Below, piece after piece: positions 51,881-61,757 of a DNA stretch of 64,000 bases (position 1 is its first letter; every line of letters starts with the position of its first letter). The position numbers and the translations under genes are program-made. This DNA comes from Bacillota bacterium (lineage in GTDB: Bacteria; Bacillota; Clostridia; Tissierellales; Tissierellaceae): contig JAEWGC010000036.1 of NCBI GenBank assembly GCA_023388495.1, positions 62,001 through 126,000 of the forward strand, in the 5' to 3' direction. Below the pieces are notes generated by a model. That model searched no databases and had not been told where the DNA came from. It worked only from the letters and a program-made list of their open reading frames with translations.

Positions 51881-52768
51881 TTATTGTAATTTTCCTTTTA
51901 GAATCAAATCTCCCTCTTTATTATAGACTTCATATCTATATCCCTTTAATTTTGCTAATGCTCCAACATCAAACTTATCAATAGAAAATATTCCATCTTT
52001 ACCTAGGACAGTATCACCGTAAATAGCACCATCTTGAGATAGTAGAACAACCTTATATCCTGTAAAATCCCTAGAGCCTTTCAATATTCCACTAAATACT
52101 CCTGAAATAATGGTGTTAAATTTGATATTAGTTATAGTTATAATTTCTTTAGGATTTTCCTTTGATGAAACTTCTTTGTCAGTTACAGAATTAATAGATG
52201 CAAATAGAGTATAATCCTGTCCCTTTAAATTTATATTTAGAGCCTTTACCATAGTTGAAAGAACTGTCTCTCTTAGAACTTCTTCATTAGGGGATATGTA
52301 CATATGGGCAAGACCAATCTCCAAGGCCTTTTTATAATAATCATCAGGATAATTTATAAAATCGATGCCATCCTCATACCCTAGAACTCTCATAAAGATA
52401 GTGAGGAGTTCAATATAAGTCACATTACCATTAGGATTAAAGATATCCTTAGATTTTCCAGAAATCAGTCCTTTTTCCTTAGCCAAATGCACAAATGGAG
52501 TTGCCCATCCACCTTGGAAATTATCTACATCTCTAAAGGAAGATTTTCCCTTATATTCATTTGCAGCATCTTCAAGTCCTATCAAACGAATAGTCATAGT
52601 AGCTAACTCGGCTCTATTCATCTTTTTATCCAAATTTAATCCACCAACACCAAAATACTTCTTATCCACAATCCATTCCCTATCAGCCATCCCTTCCCCA
52701 TAGACAAAAGAGGGAAGGAGTAGAGCTATGGAAAGAACAATTAATATAATCCTTCTCAAAACTACCAC
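51881..52768 (-). CDS. S-layer homology (SLH) domain protein with shared C-terminal domain
   Basis: A 295-residue exported protein. The signal peptide is followed by two to three SLH motifs (about 30-185; MNRAELATMTIRLIGLED, FRDVDNFQGGWATPFVHLAK, ISGKSKDIFNPNGNVTYIELL). SLH domains bind pyruvylated wall polymers, so this protein probably anchors the cluster products to the wall. Residues about 215-295 form a beta-rich domain very similar to the end of the 849-aa protein upstream (NTIISGVFSGILKGSRDFTG and YRYEVYNKEGDLILKGKL). An adequate ribosome site (GGAGGAGTGG) precedes the ATG. Confidence 0.88.
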   Translation of the reverse strand: MVVLRRIILIVLSIALLLPSFVYGEGMADREWIVDKKYFGVGGLNLDKKMNRAELATMTIRLIGLEDAANEYKGKSSFRDVDNFQGGWATPFVHLAKEKGLISGKSKDIFNPNGNVTYIELLTIFMRVLGYEDGIDFINYPDDYYKKALEIGLAHMYISPNEEVLRETVLSTMVKALNINLKGQDYTLFASINSVTDKEVSSKENPKEIITITNIKFNTIISGVFSGILKGSRDFTGYKVVLLSQDGAIYGDTVLGKDGIFSIDKFDVGALAKLKGYRYEVYNKEGDLILKGKLQ

Positions 52769-52782
52769 TCCTCCAAATAATA

Positions 52783-55332
52783 TTAGTTCAAGTTTTTATC
52801 TGGAACAACCAACTTACCATTCCCGTCATAAACCCTATATTTAAATCCAATGATTTTATCTATGGCACTTACAGGAGTATTAGGGAAAGAGAACTCTCCA
52901 TCACTTGATGCTTCTACAGTTGCTACACTAACCCCAGACTTAGTCAAAACCTCTACTTCATAGCCGCTAAAATCACTTATACTTCCATGACTAATTCGAC
53001 CGCTGAAAATTAATCCGAATAGAGTGTTAAATCTTATATCTACTACACTAAAGACATTGGTACTTCCACCATCAACTTTATTTACAACTATTGTATATAT
53101 TCTTTCATTTTTGTTACTTTCTTTAACAGAAATACGAATAGTAGTTGAATCGCTGTTTAATGCTACCGATATAGACTCTCCACTTACAACTGTACTACCA
53201 CTTACTGTAATTACACCATTTGTAGCATAAGGAGTAATATCAATAGTAGATACATCTTCGCCTACATTTACGGTGTATGCAGTAGTTGTATTGGAGAATG
53301 GTCTATTTAATGTACCAGGGTCAACACTTAGATTAGTTAATCCATAGGATATATTCTCATCTCTTACTATAGTATACCTGAAGGTAGATACAGGTCCAGA
53401 GCCTAAGCCTTCTTTGTATCCTATAGCATTAATTTCTACATCACCATTTATTATAATTCCTTCTCCATCATATAATAGACTAGAAGTAGTAGGAGTACTA
53501 CCATCTAAAGTATAGTATATACTTGCTAAAGAAGTGTCCGTAGATAACAAAATCTTTGAACCTTCTACAACTTCACCACTAGGTGGATTAGCATGTACAA
53601 CAGATACAGTCTCTTGGTAAGAGTCAAAGTCAGTAATCAAAACTCCATTTTTATCTACCACCGTAGTAGATATATTGGCATCCCATAAGGAAAGAATAAA
53701 GCTAAGAGCATTGTGAACATTGGTACTCAATTTTTGTTTACCCATATCCCCAGCATTAACCCACTTACTATCATTTATGGAAAAATCCGTCTCAATGTCT
53801 AAATGATAATTTTTCAAATCCTTTTCATATAAGGAATGCTTCAATTTGAAACCATTATTTCCGTGGGAGAAATATCCAAAGCTGTTGTTTATATACTTTT
53901 CAGTTTCTTTCAATAAATTAGTTGAGCTAATTCTATTTTCACTGATATAAAAATCAAGTGATGGAAGATTATCACTAAGATATACTATTTTTCCTTCCAC
54001 TACCAAATCAGGATACAGTTCTTTGATCCTTTTATTAAGAGTCTTTAGATATCCCATCTTTATAAAGAGTGACAATTTGTTAAAATTATCATGATTAGGA
54101 TATGCCATAAGCTCTAGCTTATCTCCTGACATCTTAGCATCATAGGTAAAGCTTGTGTTCTGATACTTAGGTAAGTTTTTATTTAATACTTCCACTAGAT
54201 AATCTGGATCAACTTTCTTATCTACAACTAACTTACTCTTAGTAAAGTCAAAGTAAATGTCCTTATCCTTAGAATAGAAAGTGATATAATTTTTTAAATC
54301 AGAGTTAGAGTAATAAGCGTAATATGGGTTCCTCACAACTCCAGAAATCAGTGCTTCATCATTATAAAGATTTAATATAGCAGTATAAATATTCCAAATC
54401 CACTGTTCTACGTCGGATCTACTTAATTTATTCCAAAGGTTATTTTTAGAAGCGGGGAAGCTAATATCTAAATTAATTAAATTATATTGTTGTACAATAT
54501 CAAGATTTACATCTAATTCTCCAACCTTATTAAAATTCTTATTCAGATAATCTTCCAGAGAGTTAATAGTAGTCAACTTCTTATAGGGAAGCTTAAATTC
54601 CTCGAGAAGATATTTTCTCTTCTCTAATTCAGCCCTTTGTATATCCATTAAATAGTTTCTACCTTCTCTAGCAGCAAGAAGATTATCCATAGTAGAATGA
54701 TAACTATCTTTTATTAAAATTCCATTAGCATCAATATTTATAGTAGTTTTGTCCTTACTCAGAGTAGGAGTAATATAAAGATAAGGAGCAATAGAATCTA
54801 AAGCCACATAAATATCATTTTTATACCTTAGAGTATCACTGTCTAGATTTAATTTTTTTCCATCTAAATAAATATTTATATTACCGAAGCCAACCTTAAT
54901 ACTTTTTAAATTGGATTTTATTTTATAATCAATACCAGCGGGAGCCTTTCCATCTAGTATGCGAATTTCATCATCCAAACTTTCGATTATTCTTTCCTTG
55001 GCAGAGATTTCATAGCCCCTTTGAAAGATTATAGATTCCTTCCCAGTTTCAGCATTAAAATTTAATTTGCCTTTGGAATTCATATGGGCATTATTTTTAC
55101 TTATATTAATATCCATAGCCAATCCCTTAGCCAAATCAGACAAAGAAACAAATAGTTCCTCATCATATAAAAAAGATTCCTTATGATTAACTACTCTTTT
55201 GCCATTGACTTTCAACTGAAAATCACCAAAGAGAGCATCGATATCCTTTACAAAACTATTAGCTTCAACATTAAAAGGAATAAAAGAAAATAATAGAACC
55301 ATTGATAAAAATAAACTCAAACCTTTCCGCAT
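52783..55332 (-). CDS. multi-domain exported surface protein, 849 aa
   Basis: Signal peptide 1-24. Two copper-amine-oxidase-N-like beta modules lie at about 35-75 and 145-195 (GDFQLKVNGKRVVNHKESFL; NINIYLDGKKLNLDSDTLRY). A helical middle region (200-560) is unassigned. Then come a chitobiase C-type module (about 590-650; SIYYTLDGSTPTTSSLLYDG), a cadherin-like beta-sandwich (about 670-755, LSVDPGTLNRPFSNTTTAYT), and a C-terminal module shared with the SLH protein (NTLFGLIFSGRISHGSISDF, YRVYDGNGKLVV). It is the first gene of the minus operon. GGAGGGA precedes the ATG. Surface function is inferred from modules; no enzymatic motif seen. Confidence 0.85.
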   Translation of the reverse strand: MRKGLSLFLSMVLLFSFIPFNVEANSFVKDIDALFGDFQLKVNGKRVVNHKESFLYDEELFVSLSDLAKGLAMDINISKNNAHMNSKGKLNFNAETGKESIIFQRGYEISAKERIIESLDDEIRILDGKAPAGIDYKIKSNLKSIKVGFGNINIYLDGKKLNLDSDTLRYKNDIYVALDSIAPYLYITPTLSKDKTTINIDANGILIKDSYHSTMDNLLAAREGRNYLMDIQRAELEKRKYLLEEFKLPYKKLTTINSLEDYLNKNFNKVGELDVNLDIVQQYNLINLDISFPASKNNLWNKLSRSDVEQWIWNIYTAILNLYNDEALISGVVRNPYYAYYSNSDLKNYITFYSKDKDIYFDFTKSKLVVDKKVDPDYLVEVLNKNLPKYQNTSFTYDAKMSGDKLELMAYPNHDNFNKLSLFIKMGYLKTLNKRIKELYPDLVVEGKIVYLSDNLPSLDFYISENRISSTNLLKETEKYINNSFGYFSHGNNGFKLKHSLYEKDLKNYHLDIETDFSINDSKWVNAGDMGKQKLSTNVHNALSFILSLWDANISTTVVDKNGVLITDFDSYQETVSVVHANPPSGEVVEGSKILLSTDTSLASIYYTLDGSTPTTSSLLYDGEGIIINGDVEINAIGYKEGLGSGPVSTFRYTIVRDENISYGLTNLSVDPGTLNRPFSNTTTAYTVNVGEDVSTIDITPYATNGVITVSGSTVVSGESISVALNSDSTTIRISVKESNKNERIYTIVVNKVDGGSTNVFSVVDIRFNTLFGLIFSGRISHGSISDFSGYEVEVLTKSGVSVATVEASSDGEFSFPNTPVSAIDKIIGFKYRVYDGNGKLVVPDKNLN

Positions 55333-55350
55333 ACAAATCCCTCCAAAATT

Positions 55351-55448
55351 TAGTGAATAACTAATAGCTAGTAGTTAATAGCTAAAAGATTAAAAGACCC
55401 AAAAGCCTTACTTAAAGATATTCATTATTCGCTTTTCACTATTCACTG
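55351..55448. repeat. GAATAGT-type heptamer inverted-array element, copy B
   Basis: Arrays of TAATAGC/TAATAGT-like units on the left and CACTATTC-type units on the right, with an AAGATTAAAAGACCC-like centre, form the inverted counterpart of 13726-13838. It lies in the 5' leader of the 849-aa gene. Confidence 0.5.
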
Positions 55449-55458
55449 GTTTTAATAT

Positions 55459-55522
55459 CTATCGGCATAAACCTTATATAAATATACAATATTTATAAAG
55501 AAAATCCAAATTTTGTCGATAA
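55459..55522. promoter_or_regulatory. divergent sigma-D-like promoter elements between the surface operons
   Basis: On the plus strand TAAA (55496-55499), 15 bases, GTCGATAA (55515-55522) resembles the motility sigma factor consensus TAAA-N15-GCCGATAT, and would serve the 2061-aa gene. On the minus strand GCCGATAG (55466-55459) matches the -10 part for the 849-aa gene, but a good TAAA is not seen at the right distance. Confidence 0.45.
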
Positions 55523-55559
55523 CAATGTAGAGTGAATTAAAAAAGGGGGGCTAATAGGA

Positions 55560-58500
55560 ATGACAAAATTCAAAAAAATAATATCTTATATTCTATTAAT
55601 ATCGATAATACTTCCACTCCTTCCCATAGGCCAGCTAACAGTCCATGCCTATGATGAAGATAAATATACAATAACTGAGGTTATTCTATATAAGATATAC
55701 GATAGAAACAGACAACCAATAGGTAGAAGATTAACCATCAACGGAAAATACCTAAAGGATGCAGACGTATCCATGATAACTAATACAGGAGATATAGTAC
55801 TCACCAATAGAGAGAGAAATACAGATACTACATTGCAATTCGTATTAGCCAATGATCAAGTTGGTAGCAAAATAAAAGTAGGTTCCACAGAAATAAATCT
55901 GAATGAAGGTTCAATGCCAACCCTTACACAAGTGTCACCAGAGGTAAAATCAGGATACGATGGAGAACTAACATTAAAAGGAACAAACTTTACATCCATT
56001 GGCAATGGAGAAATTACAGCGCAAATATACAAAGAAGGTGCAATTCAAGACATATCATATAATTTTACATCTGGCAATGAAGAAGCAACTATAACCGATA
56101 TAACCTTAGCCTTGGGATTACAAGATATAGTATTCGAAAGAAATACAACAGAAATAAAGACATTTAACCAAGCAAACCAAAATGTGCAAGTACAAGTAAA
56201 AGTAACATACACATATAAAGAACAATTCCTATTATACCAAGAAATAGAAGTAGATAATCTACAGATGACACCAAATAGGGGATCTAAGGGAGAGACGGTA
56301 TCCTTTGAATCTCCAGTTACAGGAACAAGTAGAGACTTAAGGGAATATGATGTATTCTTTTTAAAGGCCATAGATGGTACAGATGGATATAAAGTATTAA
56401 ATAAAGGTAAAAACAGAAGATTTCAATCCAAAGTAATGAAAGAGGGAAAGGAATTCAACATACTTACGGTGGAAATACCGGATATACCAGTAGGAGACTA
56501 TTTTGTAGTACTAACTAATATAGCAGATGGTACAGACCCTGCCAAACAAATAACCCAAAGAAAGATATTGGATCAAAAGTTTACAATAGTAGATGGAACA
56601 AAAAAGCCATTTATACAATCTGTACTACCAGCATTTGGACCAGATACAGGCTCTAACACTACAATCAGTGGTACGTTTTTAGGTACAATGAATATAGATG
56701 AATTTACTCCAGATAATCCAAACAAAAAAGATATAACGGCAATAGGATCAGAGCCAAAAACTTTAACAATAGACTATGGGTCAGGTGTTTTTGGAGCAAA
56801 TAATGAGCCTATATCTAGTGCTATAAGAGAAATAAAGGTAATCATAGGTGGAGAAGCAACCTTCCTTAAAAAAGATACGGGATGGGATATAGAACTAAAT
56901 ACAGCCTTAGACAGAATAAGAGTAAGAACGGCACAAATAACCATAGGTGATACTAGCCCCATAAAAGATGTAGTAGTAGAGATAACTACCATATTTACCA
57001 AAGGCAATGGAGACAAAATAGTAATAAGAGAGAGAGCAGAGAAAAAATCAAGCTATAGATATATTCTAAGTACTATACAACCAGAGATAAAATCAATTAC
57101 ACCAGAAAAAATACAAGTTGTACCCAAAGGATTAGAATATGAAATTCCAGAGGATAGAATAGTTGCAATCTATGGTAACAACTTCATGGTTCACAAGTAT
57201 AGAGACGACCAAGGAAAAGAAATATATAGATATCCTAGAATTCAAATTGGAGATATAGTAATAGATAAAAATGAAAATCCTGATTTATACGTTAGGATAT
57301 TTAGTGATAAGGGAGCAGAATTAGATGGTACAGAAAACAACGATATAGGCACAAAAATACTATTAATGCTTCCAAAGGGTGCAAGGGTATCTAAGGCTAC
57401 AAAGGAAGCGGTAACTGTACAAAATCCAATGAGAAATTCAAATGTACTAGGTTTGTCTGATATAAAGCAAGATTTTGTGGAATTTGTAGTACCAGAATCA
57501 GGCACAATACCAGTTATCAACACAGTAAAGCCAGATACTGTATCTGTAGATGGTGGTGAAACTGTTACAATAACGGGAAGTGGTTTTCAAGGAGATGTAC
57601 AAGTAATCATAGATGGAGCAGTAGTTAAAGGAATAAAAAGAAAAGAGGATGGTACAGAAATTACATTTCCAGCACCAAAAGGAAGAGAGGGAGAAACGCA
57701 GATTCAAGTCATGAATACATCAGGGGGAATGGACACAAGACCCTTCTTCTATGTAAAGACCTTTACTAATCCCAAAATAATAGATTTTAATCCAAAGCGA
57801 GGTAATTCAGGTACCATAGTAATGATAAAAGGAGAAAACTTTCTTAGACCTGACCCTATGGGAACAGAAGAAAATATATTTAGACTAATAGGTACAAGAG
57901 TATTTTTAGATGATTTAGAGCTAAATGAATACAATAGAAATCCACAAAACAATAGAATAGAGTTAGTAGACTATCTACCAGAGAACCCAATTTTTGAAAT
58001 AAATGATAAAAAAATAGAAGTAAAGCCATATTATCAAGGGATTTTATTAAAAGACGAAAATAATAAAAAATATATTCTTTCCGTAAGTACCAAAGGAGAA
58101 ATAAAACTATCAGATGGTGGATTAAACAACTATGATATAGTGTTAAACGCAAATGAAGAGATTATAGCCAACAAACAAGGTGGATTAGTACACAGCGTAG
58201 ATGTTCAAAATAATCATATAACCCTGACAGCTCCAGATAGAATTGAAACAAAGCTAACTTATATTACACCATATAAAATAAATGGAACTGAAATAGTAGG
58301 GCAAAGGGTGAAGGTTATTGACGGAGAAACCATCTATTTTACAGTACCTATTATGAACAACCATCCAGAAGGCTATAAGGATTTAATTATAATAAACCCA
58401 GATACTAAAAAAGACCAAAAAACTGGAAACCAAGGATTCTTCTTCGTAAAACAACCAGAAAGAAGACCAGAGATTACAGAAATAATACCAAAAGAAGGTT

Positions 58501-61500
58501 CAGTATCGGGAGGATATGCAATAGAAATTATAGGAAGAAATTTTGAAACAAATGTGGCAACTAAACCAAAGGTCTATATAAATGCAGTAGAAGTACCAGA
58601 AGCTGATACTAAAGTAAATATAGAGGGAACGAGAATAACAGTAATTGTACCAAAATATGTAGGAGATTTAAAGAAAGATAAAAACACAGATAGATGGCCG
58701 GTGCCAGTAGTAGTATTAAACCCAGACGGTGGTACTGCAAATAAAGAGAAGGGATTCTTCTATGTAATACCTTCAAGTAGTCCACAAATAACAAAAATAT
58801 CACCAGTCAAAGGTTCAGCAGCAGGCTATGAAGTAGTGGAGATATGGGGAAAAGATTTTAGATACTTTGAGCCTTTTGATGATTTAAATGGAAACTTAGA
58901 GTACGACGAGGGAGAGCCATTCAATGATCTATATAAAAATGAAGGCGGAGAAGAATGGGATGATTTAAGAAACTTAAATTTAGATGATTGGGATAAAAAG
59001 GCAGGAAAGACAAAATTCAGCCCGCCCCATCCAAAGTTTGAACACTACTATGACTCACCAATACTTCCAAAGATTTATTTTGGAAACAAAGAAGCCCAAA
59101 TAGTAGAGTTTAGCCTAGGATATATCAAAGTATTGGCACCACCTCATGCACCAGGTAAAGTAGATGTGTTTCTATTAAATAACGATGGTGGAATATCAGG
59201 AAAGACACCATATACCTATGAAGCTACAAAGGTAGCCATAACAGATGTAGTGCCAGATAAAGGCAGAAAAGAGGGTGGAGATAAGGTAGAAATCCATGGA
59301 ACAGGATTTGCGCCGACAAATATATATGTGTATAAAGATGACAACATACCATATGTGCAGACGATGCCAATAATCAGACTAGGAAATATAACAAACAGAA
59401 ATATAGAAAGAGAAAAAGATAATAGTGGACTTATCAACAATCAAAAAGCAACAGTAGAGTTGGCAGGTAAGTTAAAGGTAGAATATAACGGATACTATAA
59501 CACCCTGACTTTTACAATAGAAGAAGGTGGAGTAGAATACAAGAAAATCATTACAAACTATGACAACAAAGAAAGATATGTACCAATAAACTTACTAAAA
59601 TCAGGTAGTGATTCATATCCAGGAAAAGAATTAGTAAGAGTAGCCATAGAAGATGGTAGACTGCTAGTAGATAGGGGGTACGCACCAAAGACGACTTTTG
59701 TAAATAATACTCATGTAAGTATAGAAACACCATCCTATTATACAGTAGGTAAGACTCCAATATTTATAATCAATCCAGATGGTGGTACAGGTAGTGGAAA
59801 CTTTGAGTATAAGAACCCAGATTCAAACCCAGTTATTTTAAATATAACAAGAGATAGTAGACAACCAATAGAAGAATTTAGAAAAGAAATAAATGGTAAG
59901 GCCAAAATCCTAAAGGTAAACTACAAAGGTGGAAGTATAATTACCATAGAAGGAACAGACTTTAGAGATAAAGCAGTAGTTAAATTATCTAATATACTGA
60001 CCATAGGGGAAGAAGCATTAGAATATAATCTTCCTACAAAATTAACCTTTACCATGCCGCCAGTACCAGAATCGCAGGTAGGCAAGCTATTACCAGTAAT
60101 AGTACAAAATACAGACGGTGGATCAGCATTATCTGACAAGCTATATGTACCAATTTTTATAGAGATAACAAAGGGAGAATCAGATCCAGAGACAACTACA
60201 ATAACTCCAAGTAAAGGCTCAGCCGCAGGAGGAACAAAAGTAGTCATTACAGGAACTGATTTTAGAGAAAATATGAAGGGTTATGAAGGAGAAAAGTTAA
60301 GAGTATTCTTCGGAGAAGTAGAAGCAACGGAAATCAAAAGTATTACTCATAATACCATAGAATTGATTACACCAAAATCTAACAAACTAGGCAATATATC
60401 AGTTAGAGTGGAAAACCCAGATGGTACAATGACAACTGGCAAGATTACTTTTGAATATATATCTAAGCCAACTATAGAAACAGTATCGCCAAACAAGCTA
60501 TTTACTAATGATACGGAGACAGAAATAACTCTAACAGGTACCATGTTCCAAACAGGAGCTAAGGTAGTAGTAGGGGGTAAAATAGTAGATAAAAAAGATG
60601 TTACACCAGATATGCTTATAATAGGAGAAGGTATAATAGGAGTAGACTCTAACAATATCAATAGAGAAGTAGCAGTAGTAGATGGAGTAGAGTCAGCAAC
60701 TATAAAAGTAGAAAGCGATAAAGTAATCAAAGTAACCTTCCCGGAAACAAATGATTTAGAAAATATCAGCTTGATAATCATAAATCCAGATGGTGGAATA
60801 TCAGACCCGTATAATAACTTTAAATATGAGAAACCAATACCAACAAGGCCTCTAATATTAGAAGGTATACCAGGATATGAATCAACAGTACAACTAATAT
60901 GGTCAAAATCTGATGCAAATATATTAAACAAGGCAAGTGTCTATGAAGTCTATGGTAGAAAAACTAAGGACAAGGATAATACATTTATAGGTAGCACAAA
61001 AAACGCAGATTTTCTAGTAAAGTCTTTAGAACCAGAAACACAATATACATTTATGGTAAGAGCATTAAATGAATATGGTGCGGCAATAGACTTCGCCACA
61101 GTTACAGTGAAGACATTAGATAAGAGACAAGACGAAAAATTAAGAGAAAAAGAAGAGAAAAGAAAAGAAGAAGAAAACAAACTAAAAACCAACGGAAAAG
61201 AAGAATTAAAAAATGGAAGACTATATATAACTATAGGTACTAGTAGATTCACAGGAGGAGCAGGATCTATAGATTTATCTTTATCTAAATACAAAAACCA
61301 AGATAAAATCACCATAGCTATGCCAATAGAGTTAGCAAGAAAGGATAATAGGATTACAATCAAGGATGGTACAATGACAACAATAATCAATATAAGAGAT
61401 CTATATACTCTTGCAGTAAGTAAGTTAGATAAGGGGGATGAAGACTCCTATGTAAGAATCCATATAGATAAGACAACAGGAGATCATCTGCCAAGAGGTA

Positions 61501-61745
61501 AAAGAGCAGCATCAAAGGCATACGATATATCCTTTGACTATATATATGGTAAGGATTCTATAGATATCAATCAGTTACTAAGAGCTGGAAAGATATTCCT
61601 AGATCAGGATACTATAGTCTATCCAAATACTAAAAATACTAATTTATATAAGATGAACGGAGAAACAGGAAGCTTTGACAAATTAAACTCTACAACAGTA
61701 GATATAAAAGGTAGGAGTAAATACATCCTCCTATCCGACAGATAA
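55560..61745 (+). CDS. giant IPT/TIG-repeat exported protein, 2061 aa
   Basis: Signal peptide 1-30. About nine IPT/TIG beta-sandwich repeats follow (about 115 to 1720), each starting with a P-x-x-G or xPxxG pattern such as VKPDTVSVDGGETVTITGSGF, ITPSKGSAAGGTKVVITGTDF and VVPDKGRKEGGDKVEIHGTGF, and each ending in NPDGG. One repeat carries an insert with a DLNGNLEYDEGE loop (about 1103-1135) that looks like a calcium-binding turn. A fibronectin III domain (about 1745-1835) precedes a Lys/Glu-rich linker, and a terminal beta domain (about 1880-2061) closes the protein. No LPxTG or SLH anchor. It is probably an extended adhesin or sheath protein, inferred. AAAAGGGGGG precedes the ATG. Confidence 0.88.
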   Translation: MTKFKKIISYILLISIILPLLPIGQLTVHAYDEDKYTITEVILYKIYDRNRQPIGRRLTINGKYLKDADVSMITNTGDIVLTNRERNTDTTLQFVLANDQVGSKIKVGSTEINLNEGSMPTLTQVSPEVKSGYDGELTLKGTNFTSIGNGEITAQIYKEGAIQDISYNFTSGNEEATITDITLALGLQDIVFERNTTEIKTFNQANQNVQVQVKVTYTYKEQFLLYQEIEVDNLQMTPNRGSKGETVSFESPVTGTSRDLREYDVFFLKAIDGTDGYKVLNKGKNRRFQSKVMKEGKEFNILTVEIPDIPVGDYFVVLTNIADGTDPAKQITQRKILDQKFTIVDGTKKPFIQSVLPAFGPDTGSNTTISGTFLGTMNIDEFTPDNPNKKDITAIGSEPKTLTIDYGSGVFGANNEPISSAIREIKVIIGGEATFLKKDTGWDIELNTALDRIRVRTAQITIGDTSPIKDVVVEITTIFTKGNGDKIVIRERAEKKSSYRYILSTIQPEIKSITPEKIQVVPKGLEYEIPEDRIVAIYGNNFMVHKYRDDQGKEIYRYPRIQIGDIVIDKNENPDLYVRIFSDKGAELDGTENNDIGTKILLMLPKGARVSKATKEAVTVQNPMRNSNVLGLSDIKQDFVEFVVPESGTIPVINTVKPDTVSVDGGETVTITGSGFQGDVQVIIDGAVVKGIKRKEDGTEITFPAPKGREGETQIQVMNTSGGMDTRPFFYVKTFTNPKIIDFNPKRGNSGTIVMIKGENFLRPDPMGTEENIFRLIGTRVFLDDLELNEYNRNPQNNRIELVDYLPENPIFEINDKKIEVKPYYQGILLKDENNKKYILSVSTKGEIKLSDGGLNNYDIVLNANEEIIANKQGGLVHSVDVQNNHITLTAPDRIETKLTYITPYKINGTEIVGQRVKVIDGETIYFTVPIMNNHPEGYKDLIIINPDTKKDQKTGNQGFFFVKQPERRPEITEIIPKEGSVSGGYAIEIIGRNFETNVATKPKVYINAVEVPEADTKVNIEGTRITVIVPKYVGDLKKDKNTDRWPVPVVVLNPDGGTANKEKGFFYVIPSSSPQITKISPVKGSAAGYEVVEIWGKDFRYFEPFDDLNGNLEYDEGEPFNDLYKNEGGEEWDDLRNLNLDDWDKKAGKTKFSPPHPKFEHYYDSPILPKIYFGNKEAQIVEFSLGYIKVLAPPHAPGKVDVFLLNNDGGISGKTPYTYEATKVAITDVVPDKGRKEGGDKVEIHGTGFAPTNIYVYKDDNIPYVQTMPIIRLGNITNRNIEREKDNSGLINNQKATVELAGKLKVEYNGYYNTLTFTIEEGGVEYKKIITNYDNKERYVPINLLKSGSDSYPGKELVRVAIEDGRLLVDRGYAPKTTFVNNTHVSIETPSYYTVGKTPIFIINPDGGTGSGNFEYKNPDSNPVILNITRDSRQPIEEFRKEINGKAKILKVNYKGGSIITIEGTDFRDKAVVKLSNILTIGEEALEYNLPTKLTFTMPPVPESQVGKLLPVIVQNTDGGSALSDKLYVPIFIEITKGESDPETTTITPSKGSAAGGTKVVITGTDFRENMKGYEGEKLRVFFGEVEATEIKSITHNTIELITPKSNKLGNISVRVENPDGTMTTGKITFEYISKPTIETVSPNKLFTNDTETEITLTGTMFQTGAKVVVGGKIVDKKDVTPDMLIIGEGIIGVDSNNINREVAVVDGVESATIKVESDKVIKVTFPETNDLENISLIIINPDGGISDPYNNFKYEKPIPTRPLILEGIPGYESTVQLIWSKSDANILNKASVYEVYGRKTKDKDNTFIGSTKNADFLVKSLEPETQYTFMVRALNEYGAAIDFATVTVKTLDKRQDEKLREKEEKRKEEENKLKTNGKEELKNGRLYITIGTSRFTGGAGSIDLSLSKYKNQDKITIAMPIELARKDNRITIKDGTMTTIINIRDLYTLAVSKLDKGDEDSYVRIHIDKTTGDHLPRGKRAASKAYDISFDYIYGKDSIDINQLLRAGKIFLDQDTIVYPNTKNTNLYKMNGETGSFDKLNSTTVDIKGRSKYILLSDR

Positions 61746-61757
61746 GGAGACAAAAAT

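Noticed and set aside
55649..61390. Minus-strand ORFs opposite the 2061-aa gene
   Set aside because: Shadow frames of a repeat-rich coding sequence; no starts with ribosome sites.
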